A stretch of DNA of 64,000 bases from Bacteroidales bacterium. GTDB lineage: Bacteria > Bacteroidota > Bacteroidia > Bacteroidales > UBA932. The stretch covers positions 1 through 64,000 of the forward strand of contig JAFTDE010000029.1 of assembly GCA_017454335.1 (NCBI GenBank). The letters are read 5' to 3'. This document shows positions 18,087 through 25,300 of the stretch, piece by piece. Every line of letters starts with the position of its first letter. Position 1 is the stretch's first letter. The notes beneath the pieces are model-generated. The model saw only the letters and a list, made by a program, of their open reading frames with translations, did no database searches and was not told where the DNA came from. The position numbers and the translations under genes are program-made.

Positions 18087-18290
18087 GCATTTTTTGACGC
18101 CAATACCAAAATAAATATCGAGAATCTCGTCCCCGGACATGCCGGTTTCGCGAATCAACACCTCATCGAGGTCCGGAGGACAGACCCGGATCTCCCGGCA
18201 GACCGCCCGGAACCCGCGGGAAGCGTTCTCCGGCCCATGACGTTCCAGCCACCGCCCGAAACGTTCGTATGCCCTGTTCATCGTACACAT
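18084..18290 (-). CDS. Small protein of unknown function, 65-68 residues
   Basis: I do not recognise this protein. It reads MCTMNRAYERFGRWLERHG at its start and ends YFGIGVKKC; it is mixed charged and hydrophobic, with no membrane segment or signal peptide, and looks like a small soluble helical domain. The start may instead be the Met at 18281. A near-consensus box CAGATTTG lies at 18314-18321 on the minus strand, 23 bases upstream. Its stop codon is embedded in the EF-G2 promoter box, which suggests a settled arrangement. Support is moderate: codon use resembles its neighbours and the reading frame is not a shadow of another gene. Confidence 0.55.
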   Translation of the reverse strand: MCTMNRAYERFGRWLERHGPENASRGFRAVCREIRVCPPDLDEVLIRETGMSGDEILDIYFGIGVKKC

Positions 18291-18451
18291 GATCCCATCG
18301 TTTTTGTTTTCTGCAAATCTGCGGCAATTGATCGGTTTTTCATAGCAATTCCGGGCCCCGGCATGCAGATTTTTATCTTTTTTATGTCTTTTGTGTGTTT
18401 TTTATGTTCAATGCATGGAAAAAGCAGGCACGCGGACCGGGACCCATCTTG

Positions 18452-18459
18452 TAACTTTG
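18452..18459 (+). promoter_or_regulatory. Promoter -7 box of the XRE regulator
   Basis: TAACTTTG, 7 bases before the ATG at 18467. The sequence upstream (18291-18451) is T-rich and otherwise featureless. Confidence 0.6.
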
Positions 18460-18466
18460 TTACACG

Positions 18467-18871
18467 ATGATTGATGAAAAGTCCATAAAAGACCGCATCC
18501 GCAGGGCAAGGGTCGAGGCCGGGCTGTCCCAGGACGAAGCCGCCCGGCGCCTGGGCATCAAACGGAACGCCTACGGACAGTTCGAGCGGGGAGGAACCAT
18601 CCTGGTCAGCCAGCACCTGCGCGACTTTGCCGCGCTGGTGGGTTGTACGCCGGAGTTTCTCCTGCTGGGATTCGAACCCATATCTCCGGACTCGGAACTG
18701 ATGCGCGATGTGGACTTCAGACGGAGACGCATCCACGACCTGACCGAGGAATATGAAAAAAGACTGCAGGAAAAGAACCAGACCATCCGGGACAAGGATG
18801 CGCTGATCGAATCGCTCGAGCGGACCGTCAAGGTTCAGGAGGATTTGATCCGCATGTTGAACAAAAAATGA
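18467..18871 (+). CDS. XRE-family helix-turn-helix transcriptional regulator with C-terminal coiled coil
   Basis: A 134-residue DNA-binding protein. Residues 6-65 form a Cro/CI-type helix-turn-helix, seen in IRRARVEAGLSQDEAARRLG and KRNAYGQFERG. From about residue 80 to the end the sequence is a charged heptad-like helix (RIHDLTEEYEKRLQEKNQTI and onward) that probably dimerises. No effector or peptidase domain is present. It lies 17 bases before rnhB, but rnhB has its own promoter-like box, so a shared role is not implied. Targets cannot be read from the sequence; autoregulation is possible but no operator repeat is obvious. Confidence 0.85.
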   Translation: MIDEKSIKDRIRRARVEAGLSQDEAARRLGIKRNAYGQFERGGTILVSQHLRDFAALVGCTPEFLLLGFEPISPDSELMRDVDFRRRRIHDLTEEYEKRLQEKNQTIRDKDALIESLERTVKVQEDLIRMLNKK

Positions 18872-18872
18872 T

Positions 18873-18880
18873 TATATTCG
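18873..18880 (+). promoter_or_regulatory. Promoter -7 box of rnhB
   Basis: TATATTCG, one mismatch from TAnnTTTG, 7 bases before the ATG at 18888, the same spacing as for the gene upstream. Confidence 0.5.
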
Positions 18881-18887
18881 CGATGCT

Positions 18888-19502
18888 ATGAGGGGTACCG
18901 CGCATCTCCTGGGTTTCAAGTACGAAGGTCTGGTGGAAGCAGGCTGTGACGAAGCGGGCCGGGGTCCGCTCGCCGGGCCCGTGTATGCTGCCGCCGTCAT
19001 CCTGCCTCCCGCATTCCACCATCCGCTGCTGAACGATTCCAAACAGATGTCCCGCCAGGCGCGCGAGCAGCTGCGTCCCGTCATCGAGCGGGAAGCCCTC
19101 GCCTGGGCGGTCGAAGCGGTAGACGCCGCCGAGATCGACCGCGTGAACATCCTCTCGGCCTCGATCCTGGGGATGCAGCGCGCCGTGCGCCGCTTGCAGG
19201 TCCGCCCGGACCTGCTGCTGGTGGACGGCAACCGCTTCCGCCCCTTCGACGGCTACCGCTACGAGACCGTGGTGCACGGGGACGCGACCTACGCCTGCAT
19301 CGCGGCGGCTTCGGTGCTGGCCAAGACCTGGCGCGACGAACACATGTGCGCGCTGGCCCGGGAGTATCCGCAGTACGGCTGGGAGCACAACATGGGATAC
19401 CCCACGGAAGAACACCTGGAAGCCATCCGGCGCTATGGCTGGACCCCGTACCACCGCCGCAGCTTCCACCCCAAGGCTTTGGAACCAACGTTATTTGACT
19501 GA
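18888..19502 (+). CDS. rnhB: Ribonuclease HII
   Basis: RNase HII cuts the RNA strand of RNA-DNA hybrids and removes single ribonucleotides from DNA. The 204-residue protein has the signature GCDEAGRGPLAGPVYAAAVI, with the metal-binding pair Asp21-Glu22, a further Asp in LLLVDGN and the conserved C-terminal block HNMGYPTEEHLEAIRRYGWT plus HRRSF. The length is normal. The stop is one base from the next start, so the S46 peptidase gene downstream is probably in the same transcript. Confidence 0.96.
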   Translation: MRGTAHLLGFKYEGLVEAGCDEAGRGPLAGPVYAAAVILPPAFHHPLLNDSKQMSRQAREQLRPVIEREALAWAVEAVDAAEIDRVNILSASILGMQRAVRRLQVRPDLLLVDGNRFRPFDGYRYETVVHGDATYACIAAASVLAKTWRDEHMCALAREYPQYGWEHNMGYPTEEHLEAIRRYGWTPYHRRSFHPKALEPTLFD

Positions 19503-19503
19503 T

Positions 19504-21612
19504 ATGAAAAAATTGATTCTCTCCCTCGCAGCGTCGATGCTGCTCGTACTGGGAGCCCGCGCAGACGAAGGAATGTGGCTGCTGCCGCTCCTCGAAAAGA
19601 TGAACAGTGACGCCCTGCTGAACCTCGGATCCCGGCTGACCCCGGAACAGATCTACAGCGTCAACCATTCTTCCATCAAGGATGCCATCGTCCAGTTCGG
19701 CGGCGGCTGTACCGCCGAGATCATCTCCAACGACGGACTGCTGGTCACCAACCACCACTGCGGCTACAGCAGCATCCAGGGACTGTCCTCCACGGAGCAC
19801 AACTACCTCGAGGATGGCTACTGGGCCATGTCCCGCGAGGAAGAGCTGCCCGTCCCGGGCCTGACGGTCCGTTTCCTGCAGAGCATGACGGACGTCTCGG
19901 ACGAGTTGGCCGCCGGCGCTGACCGGCAGGCGCTGATCGCCGCCGCGGAAAAGGAGAATCCGAACTGCCAGGTACGCATCGTCAGCTTCTACAACGACAA
20001 CGTCCAGTACATGATCGTCTCCAAGATCTACCGCGACGTCCGCTTCGTGGGCGCTCCCCCGGCATCGGCCGGCAAGTTCGGCGGCGATACCGACAACTGG
20101 ATGTGGCCCCGCCACACCTGCGACTTCTCGATGTTCCGCGTCTACGCCGATCCCGACAACGAGCCCGCCGATTATGCCGCCGAGAACGTCCCCATGCACC
20201 CGCGCCAGTTCCTGCGCATCTCGCTCAGCGGATTCCAGGAAGGCGACTTCGCCATGATCATGGGCTATCCGGGCAGCACGCAGCGTTTCCAGACCGCCGC
20301 CCAGCTGAAGAGCATGCTGGACAACAACGACGTCCGCATCGACGCCCGCGGGGTTCGCCAGGATGTCCTCTGGAAGGCGATGCGCGCCGACGAGAAAGTG
20401 GGTCTGCAGTATGCCAGCAAGTATTCCGGATCGTCCAACGGATGGAAGAAGTGGATCGGTGAGCGCGAGGCCTTCGAGGCCCTGGACATCATCGGCCGCG
20501 AAGAGCAGAAAGAGCGTGATCTGCAGGCCTGGATCGATGCCGACGCCACCCGCAAGGCTGCCTGGGGCGACGCGATCGGGCGCATCGCGGACAACGTGGC
20601 GGCGAACCTGCCCGTCAACCTGTCCGGCAACCTGCTGAACGAGACCCTCGGCCGCATCGAGATCCTCTCCTTCGCCGCTTCGATGGACCGCTCGGTGGAG
20701 ATGGCCCAGAACATGGCCGCGCAGAACCCGGCGGCCGCCGGCGCCGTGCAGGATGCGATCAACGTGGCGAAGAACCTCATCATCGATGAGTACAAGGACT
20801 ACAACGCCGACGTGGACCGCGACGTGGCCATCGCGATGATCGACCACTACAAGGCCCGCGTCAACCCCGCCGAGGCCATCAAGGTCAACGGCAAGAGCCT
20901 GCTGGAGACGGACACCCGCAAATTCGTGGACAAACTGTTCAAGAAGAGCATCTTCACTTCCGAGGCGGCACTCTCCGCCAAACCCATCACGGCCAAACTG
21001 GTAGCCGCCGACCCGGCCGTCCAGTTCGCCAAGGCCTTGACGGATGCGGTCGCGCCGATGAACACGGCCATCCGGTCCCGCAGCCAGGATCTCGCCGCCG
21101 CCTCCAAGGCCTACGGCGCCGCCCTGCTGGCCTGGAATGCGGGCAAGCCCAGCTATCCCGACGCCAACAGCACCTGCCGCCTGACCTACGGCACGATCAA
21201 GTCGTACGAACCCAAGGACGGCGTGCTGTACAAATACTACACGACCCTGAAGGGTGTGATGGAGAAGGAGAATCCGGACGACTACGAATTCCGCGTGCCG
21301 GCCAAACTCAAAGAGATCTATGAGCAGAAGGACTACGGCCAGTATGCCAACGAGGACGGGGAGCTGGTGACCTGCTTCCTGACCAACCTCGACATCACGG
21401 GCGGCAACTCCGGCAGCCCGGTCATGGACGCCGACGGCAACCTGATCGGCCTGGCCTTCGACGGCAACTGGGAGGCGATGAGCAGCGACGTGATGTTCGA
21501 GCCGAACCTGCAGCGCTGCATCTGCGTAGACATCCGCTACGTCCTGCTGATGCTGGACAAATTCGGCGGCGCCGGATACCTGCTGGATGAAATGGAACTT
21601 GTAAAACGATGA
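19504..21612 (+). CDS. Dipeptidyl-peptidase, S46 family (DPP7-like)
   Basis: A secreted serine exopeptidase that removes dipeptides from peptide N-termini; S46 enzymes are typical of peptide-fermenting Bacteroidota and act in the periplasm. The 702-residue protein starts with signal peptide MKKLILSLAASMLLVLGARA. The catalytic His is in VTNHHCGY (His84/85) and the nucleophile is Ser636 in GGNSGSP. The residue 18 after the Ser is Gly (FDGNWE); in Porphyromonas DPP11 the equivalent is Arg673, which gives acidic specificity, so a DPP7-like preference for hydrophobic P1 residues is inferred. It ends overlapping the next start as ATGA. Confidence 0.93.
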   Translation: MKKLILSLAASMLLVLGARADEGMWLLPLLEKMNSDALLNLGSRLTPEQIYSVNHSSIKDAIVQFGGGCTAEIISNDGLLVTNHHCGYSSIQGLSSTEHNYLEDGYWAMSREEELPVPGLTVRFLQSMTDVSDELAAGADRQALIAAAEKENPNCQVRIVSFYNDNVQYMIVSKIYRDVRFVGAPPASAGKFGGDTDNWMWPRHTCDFSMFRVYADPDNEPADYAAENVPMHPRQFLRISLSGFQEGDFAMIMGYPGSTQRFQTAAQLKSMLDNNDVRIDARGVRQDVLWKAMRADEKVGLQYASKYSGSSNGWKKWIGEREAFEALDIIGREEQKERDLQAWIDADATRKAAWGDAIGRIADNVAANLPVNLSGNLLNETLGRIEILSFAASMDRSVEMAQNMAAQNPAAAGAVQDAINVAKNLIIDEYKDYNADVDRDVAIAMIDHYKARVNPAEAIKVNGKSLLETDTRKFVDKLFKKSIFTSEAALSAKPITAKLVAADPAVQFAKALTDAVAPMNTAIRSRSQDLAAASKAYGAALLAWNAGKPSYPDANSTCRLTYGTIKSYEPKDGVLYKYYTTLKGVMEKENPDDYEFRVPAKLKEIYEQKDYGQYANEDGELVTCFLTNLDITGGNSGSPVMDADGNLIGLAFDGNWEAMSSDVMFEPNLQRCICVDIRYVLLMLDKFGGAGYLLDEMELVKR

Positions 21613-22658
21613 AAGACTGGAATTTTCTCAAGGAAGTACACCATCCGGGCCGGGGAGACAAGGACATTGTCTCCCTGGGGATGGTCCGCAGTGTGGAACA
21701 GGAAGACGGCAAGGTCGTCGTGACGCTCGTTTTCCCCAAACGCCGGGATCCCCTGGCGGAATACCTGACCGGCAGCGTCCGGGCGGCCGTGTACCGGCAT
21801 TTCCCCGCCGGCACCGAGGCGGAAGTCCGCACGGTCGTGGAGGAGAAGCCCGCTTCCCCGCATGATCCGGGGCTGGGGACCGAACAGCTGGACCACGTCC
21901 GGCACGTCATCTGCATCGCCTCGGGCAAGGGCGGCGTCGGCAAATCCACCGTGGCCGTCAACCTGGCCTGCGCGCTCGCGCGTCTGGGATACAAGGTCGG
22001 CCTGGCGGACGCCGACGTGTACGGTCCGTCCGTCCCGACCATGACCGGCACCGAGGGGCAGACCCCCTTTGCCGAGAAGGAAGGCGAGCTGGACCTGATC
22101 CTGCCCATCGAGAAATACGGCGTCAAATGGATGTCCATCGGCTATTTCGCTCCGCGCGAGCAGGCCATGATCTGGCGCGGCCCGATGGCCTGCGGCGCCC
22201 TCAAGCAGATGATCCTGCAGGTGAAGTGGGGCGAGCTGGACTTCCTGCTGATCGACCTGCCCCCGGGAACGGGTGACATCCACATCAGCCTGGTCCAGGA
22301 CATTCCGCTGGAAGGTGCGGTCATCGTCACCACGCCGCAGAACGTAGCCCTGGCCGACGTCGAGCGCGGTGTCAGCATGTTCCGGAACCCGTCCATCGAC
22401 AAACCCATTTACGGGCTGGTCGAGAATATGGCCTGGTTCACGCCGGCCGAGCTTCCCGAGAACCGGTACTACATCTTCGGCCGCGACGGCGGCGCGCAGA
22501 TGGCAGCGCACTTCGGAATTCCGCTGCTGGGCCAGATTCCCCTGGTCCAGGGCATACGCGAGAGCGGTGACGCCGGCGCCCCGGCCGCCCTCTCCGACGG
22601 ACCCGACGGCCAGGCCTTCCTGGACCTGGCCCGCCAGCTGGCGGAGAAACTGGCATAG
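21609..22658 (+). CDS. Mrp/ApbC-type iron-sulfur cluster carrier ATPase
   Basis: A 349-residue P-loop ATPase of the Mrp/NBP35 family, which carries and delivers Fe-S clusters. An N-terminal MIP18/DUF59-like domain (about 1-85) precedes the deviant Walker A segment ASGKGGVGKSTVAVNLA (about 104-120) and VGLADADVYGPSVPTM. The C-terminal CxxC pair that bridges a cluster in many homologues is absent: the region reads ENMAWFTPAELPENRYYIFG, a form I associate with Bacteroidota. It is translationally coupled to the S46 peptidase by a 4-base overlap, though no functional link between them is evident. Confidence 0.92.
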   Translation: MKDWNFLKEVHHPGRGDKDIVSLGMVRSVEQEDGKVVVTLVFPKRRDPLAEYLTGSVRAAVYRHFPAGTEAEVRTVVEEKPASPHDPGLGTEQLDHVRHVICIASGKGGVGKSTVAVNLACALARLGYKVGLADADVYGPSVPTMTGTEGQTPFAEKEGELDLILPIEKYGVKWMSIGYFAPREQAMIWRGPMACGALKQMILQVKWGELDFLLIDLPPGTGDIHISLVQDIPLEGAVIVTTPQNVALADVERGVSMFRNPSIDKPIYGLVENMAWFTPAELPENRYYIFGRDGGAQMAAHFGIPLLGQIPLVQGIRESGDAGAPAALSDGPDGQAFLDLARQLAEKLA

Positions 22659-22694
22659 TCCCGGTGAAAGTTCGCTCAAAAATGTCTTTACAAT

Positions 22695-24335
22695 ATGAAG
22701 AAAAGCTTTCTCCTCCTGATTGCGACGACGGCCATCTTCTGCGCCTGCAACAATGGTTCCCGCAGCTCAGACCCGGGTTTTGACCCGGACGCCCAGCAAC
22801 TCCTGATCGGCAAGGACATCGCCGTGGTCCAGACCACATACGGCACCGTCAAAGGTTTTATCTACCAGAACGTCAACACGTTCCTCGGCATCCCTTACGG
22901 CGATGACACCGGCGGCGAAAACCGCTTTATGCCCCCGAAACCCCCGAAGCCCTGGGAAGGGGTCCTGCCCGTGGTATGGTATCCGACCTCGGCTCCGCAG
23001 CGCCCTTATACCGAGGGAGCGACACCCTATGCCCAATTCCGTGACCGCTGGAACTACGACGGCTTCGGCGAAGACTGCCTCAAGCTCAATGTCTGGACTC
23101 CCGGGCTGGATGCCGCCAAACGGCCTGTCCTCGTATGGCTGCACGGCGGCGGCTTCTCCGCAGGAAACGGCATTGAGCAGGACGGATATATGGGCGGCAA
23201 CTTCGCCCGGCGGCACGATGTCGTGTTCGTGTCCCTCAACCACCGGCTTAACAGCTTCGGGTTCAGTGATTTCGCCGCTGTCGGCGGGGAGAAGTACAAG
23301 CACTCCGGCAACGTCGGCATGCTCGACATCGTCTTCGCCCTTCAGTGGGTGCACGACAATATCGCGGCATTCGGCGGCGATCCGGGCAACGTGACCATTA
23401 TGGGTCAGAGCGGCGGCGGATCGAAGGTAACCATTACAGCGGCCATGCCCTCTGCAAAAGGCCTGGTGCACAAGGCTTTCGCTATGAGCGGCGGATCCAC
23501 GGAGGCTTCTGACAAGGAGTTAGCCGAAGGATTGGGCGCACAGATTCTCAAGACCGCCGGCCTCAAGCCTTCGCAGATAGACGAGTTGCAACAGATGCCC
23601 TGGCCCGAGTATTTCGCCCTGGCGAACAAGGCAGCTGCCGAGTATAACGCCTCCCTGCCCGCCGGACAGCGCTCCCGGGGATTCAGCCCCGTGGCGGACG
23701 GCGTGGACATTCCCCTCGGTGACTTCTACACCTCCGGACGCGACGATGTCCCCTGTGTGCCGATGATCCTCTCCACGACCACCAACGAATTCGTTTCCGA
23801 CCGCGATACGCCCGAGCAGGAAGACCTCTCCCGGGAAGATATCGTCAAGATGATGGAACCCCGCTATGGAGAAAAGGCCGGAGCGATCTATGACGAATTC
23901 GACCGGATTTTCCCTGGCAACAGCCCCTTCGGCGTTTATTCCATCGTCAGCTCCTCCCGCCAGAACGTCATCCGTATCGCCAACAGCAAACTCGCTCAGG
24001 GTCAGCCGGTTTATCTCGCCTGGTTCAACTGGTATCCGCACATTTTCGACGGCTTGCCCCGGGCGTTCCACTGCCTGGACATCAGTTTCTGGTTCAACAA
24101 TACGGACCTGATGTATTCCCACAGCGGCGGCGGAAAAGAGCCGCGCGTACTCTCCGACAAGATGGGAGACGCGCTGGAGGCCTTTATGCGTACCGGCGAT
24201 CCCAATACCGGCAAGAAGGGCGGACTGCCCCACTGGCCCCGCTATACCCGGGAAGACGGCGCGACGATGATCCTCAACAACGTTTCCCGTGTCGAGAACG
24301 ATCCTGACCGTGCAGCCCGCGCTATGATGGAATAG
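22695..24335 (+). CDS. Carboxylesterase type B family lipoprotein
   Basis: A 546-residue alpha/beta-hydrolase of the cholinesterase/para-nitrobenzyl esterase family. The N-terminus MKKSFLLLIATTAIFCACNN is a lipoprotein signal with probable lipidated Cys18. Family features include FLGIPYGDD, LHGGGFSAGNG (oxyanion hole) and the nucleophile elbow GQSGGG with Ser239, where most relatives have GESAGG. The conserved acidic residue next to the serine is therefore Gln. Natural substrate is unknown; a role in removing ester groups from plant polysaccharides or glycosides is only a guess. It begins 36 bases after the Mrp gene with a poor promoter-like match before it. Confidence 0.88.
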   Translation: MKKSFLLLIATTAIFCACNNGSRSSDPGFDPDAQQLLIGKDIAVVQTTYGTVKGFIYQNVNTFLGIPYGDDTGGENRFMPPKPPKPWEGVLPVVWYPTSAPQRPYTEGATPYAQFRDRWNYDGFGEDCLKLNVWTPGLDAAKRPVLVWLHGGGFSAGNGIEQDGYMGGNFARRHDVVFVSLNHRLNSFGFSDFAAVGGEKYKHSGNVGMLDIVFALQWVHDNIAAFGGDPGNVTIMGQSGGGSKVTITAAMPSAKGLVHKAFAMSGGSTEASDKELAEGLGAQILKTAGLKPSQIDELQQMPWPEYFALANKAAAEYNASLPAGQRSRGFSPVADGVDIPLGDFYTSGRDDVPCVPMILSTTTNEFVSDRDTPEQEDLSREDIVKMMEPRYGEKAGAIYDEFDRIFPGNSPFGVYSIVSSSRQNVIRIANSKLAQGQPVYLAWFNWYPHIFDGLPRAFHCLDISFWFNNTDLMYSHSGGGKEPRVLSDKMGDALEAFMRTGDPNTGKKGGLPHWPRYTREDGATMILNNVSRVENDPDRAARAMME

Positions 24336-24439
24336 CTCCACATACGGACTCACTCTGTAATACTTCTCTGCCAGGGGCGGTCCAGGCGGTGCGATGCATC
24401 GGGACAGCAAAAAAGGCCGGAAGGAAGGGTGGACCAGTA

Positions 24440-25036
24440 TTAAAAATCGTCCATGAAGAAGAGGAAGTCCGGATCGGCAATTTTGACCATATCCGATTCC
24501 CGGAACTTGCGGGAGAGGGCGATCGTTCCCAAAGGCGAAGTCTTGGGAACCGTGACAATGTAATCATTCCCGGAACTCAGCCAGGGCCTGTACGTGCAGC
24601 CATATCTGCGGACAAGGTCCGCGAAACGGGACTCCTCGGTTCCGTTGGTGGTTTTGACAAGTATCTGGTCGGTTACGGCCACTGTTTGCCCTTTGTATTC
24701 GAGCATATAGGATACGTAGCGCACTTCTTCCAAGTCGCGGAGCGCGGACATCCTGACCTGGGTTATCCGCTTGTCGGACTGCAGGAAAAAGGTATCCGAT
24801 CCGTAACGCTCGTCTTCAGGAATATTATATGTGCGCACCCTGTTTGGGTTGACCCAGAACGTAAGGCTGGGATCACGATGCAAGATTGCCTTTTTCTGAT
24901 CGACGGTAAGACCAGGCTGGAGATAGACAGCTATCAAATCTTTCCGCTCGTTGAATTCGGATGCCTCCTCCTTGGCACACCCCGCCGCGAAGAAAGCCAG
25001 GCCCAGAATCGCGATAATATTGATAATCCCTTTCAT
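24440..25036 (-). CDS. Orphan lipoprotein resembling the N-terminal region of Bacteroidota S8 peptidases
   Basis: A 198-residue protein starting MKGIINIIAILGLAFFAAGC, a clear lipoprotein signal with lipobox AAGC. The C-terminal half (LVKTTNGTEESRFADLVRRY to ADPDFLFFMDDF) resembles, from memory, the propeptide-like N-terminal domain that precedes the subtilisin domain in Bacteroides S8 peptidases. No catalytic domain follows: the reading frame stops with TAA and the next 100 bases carry no protease remnant. It may be a free-standing inhibitor/chaperone or a remnant. The ATG at 25036 is preferred over one at 25063 because the signal peptide starts there. Confidence 0.75.
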   Translation of the reverse strand: MKGIINIIAILGLAFFAAGCAKEEASEFNERKDLIAVYLQPGLTVDQKKAILHRDPSLTFWVNPNRVRTYNIPEDERYGSDTFFLQSDKRITQVRMSALRDLEEVRYVSYMLEYKGQTVAVTDQILVKTTNGTEESRFADLVRRYGCTYRPWLSSGNDYIVTVPKTSPLGTIALSRKFRESDMVKIADPDFLFFMDDF

Positions 25037-25062
25037 ATAATCCTGTTGATGAGTGATTTCCA

Positions 25063-25070
25063 CAAAAGTA
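25063..25070 (-). promoter_or_regulatory. Promoter -7 box of the orphan lipoprotein gene
   Basis: TACTTTTG on the minus strand matches TAnnTTTG and lies 26 bases before the ATG at 25036 in an A/T-rich stretch. Confidence 0.5.
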
Positions 25071-25218
25071 ACAATATTCTATTATATAAACACCAACTTC
25101 CCCGAAACACGTCTCCGGATCAGAAAAAAGATCATCACTGGGAAAACTAACCGGTATCCATCCCAAGCAAATCTGGTCCTATATGCACGGAGCGACCCAT
25201 CCCTGCTCCCGCGCAGAG

Positions 25219-25245
25219 AATGCGAGCGCAAAACGCTTTCGCATT
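25219..25245 (-). terminator. Hairpin downstream of the GH106 gene
   Basis: AATGCGA and TCGCATT pair with an inner GCG/CGC, giving a stem of about 10 pairs with a two-base bulge. It lies 56 bases after the stop of the glycosidase gene. No T-tract follows on either strand, so it could be a factor-assisted terminator or an mRNA 3'-end stabiliser. The remaining 25071-25300 shows nothing else. Confidence 0.35.
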
Positions 25246-25300
25246 TCAAGCATTTCCTCCATGGGAGCGGCCTCTGGTCAGCATGGACGATCCGTGTCCG

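Noticed and set aside
24336..24439. Possible terminator between the convergent esterase and lipoprotein genes
   Set aside because: An A-run at 24410-24415 exists, but no GC-rich stem of useful length pairs next to it.
24389..25150. A 253-residue plus-strand ORF opposite the orphan lipoprotein
   Set aside because: No signal peptide or motif, while the minus-strand frame has a clean lipobox and promoter box.
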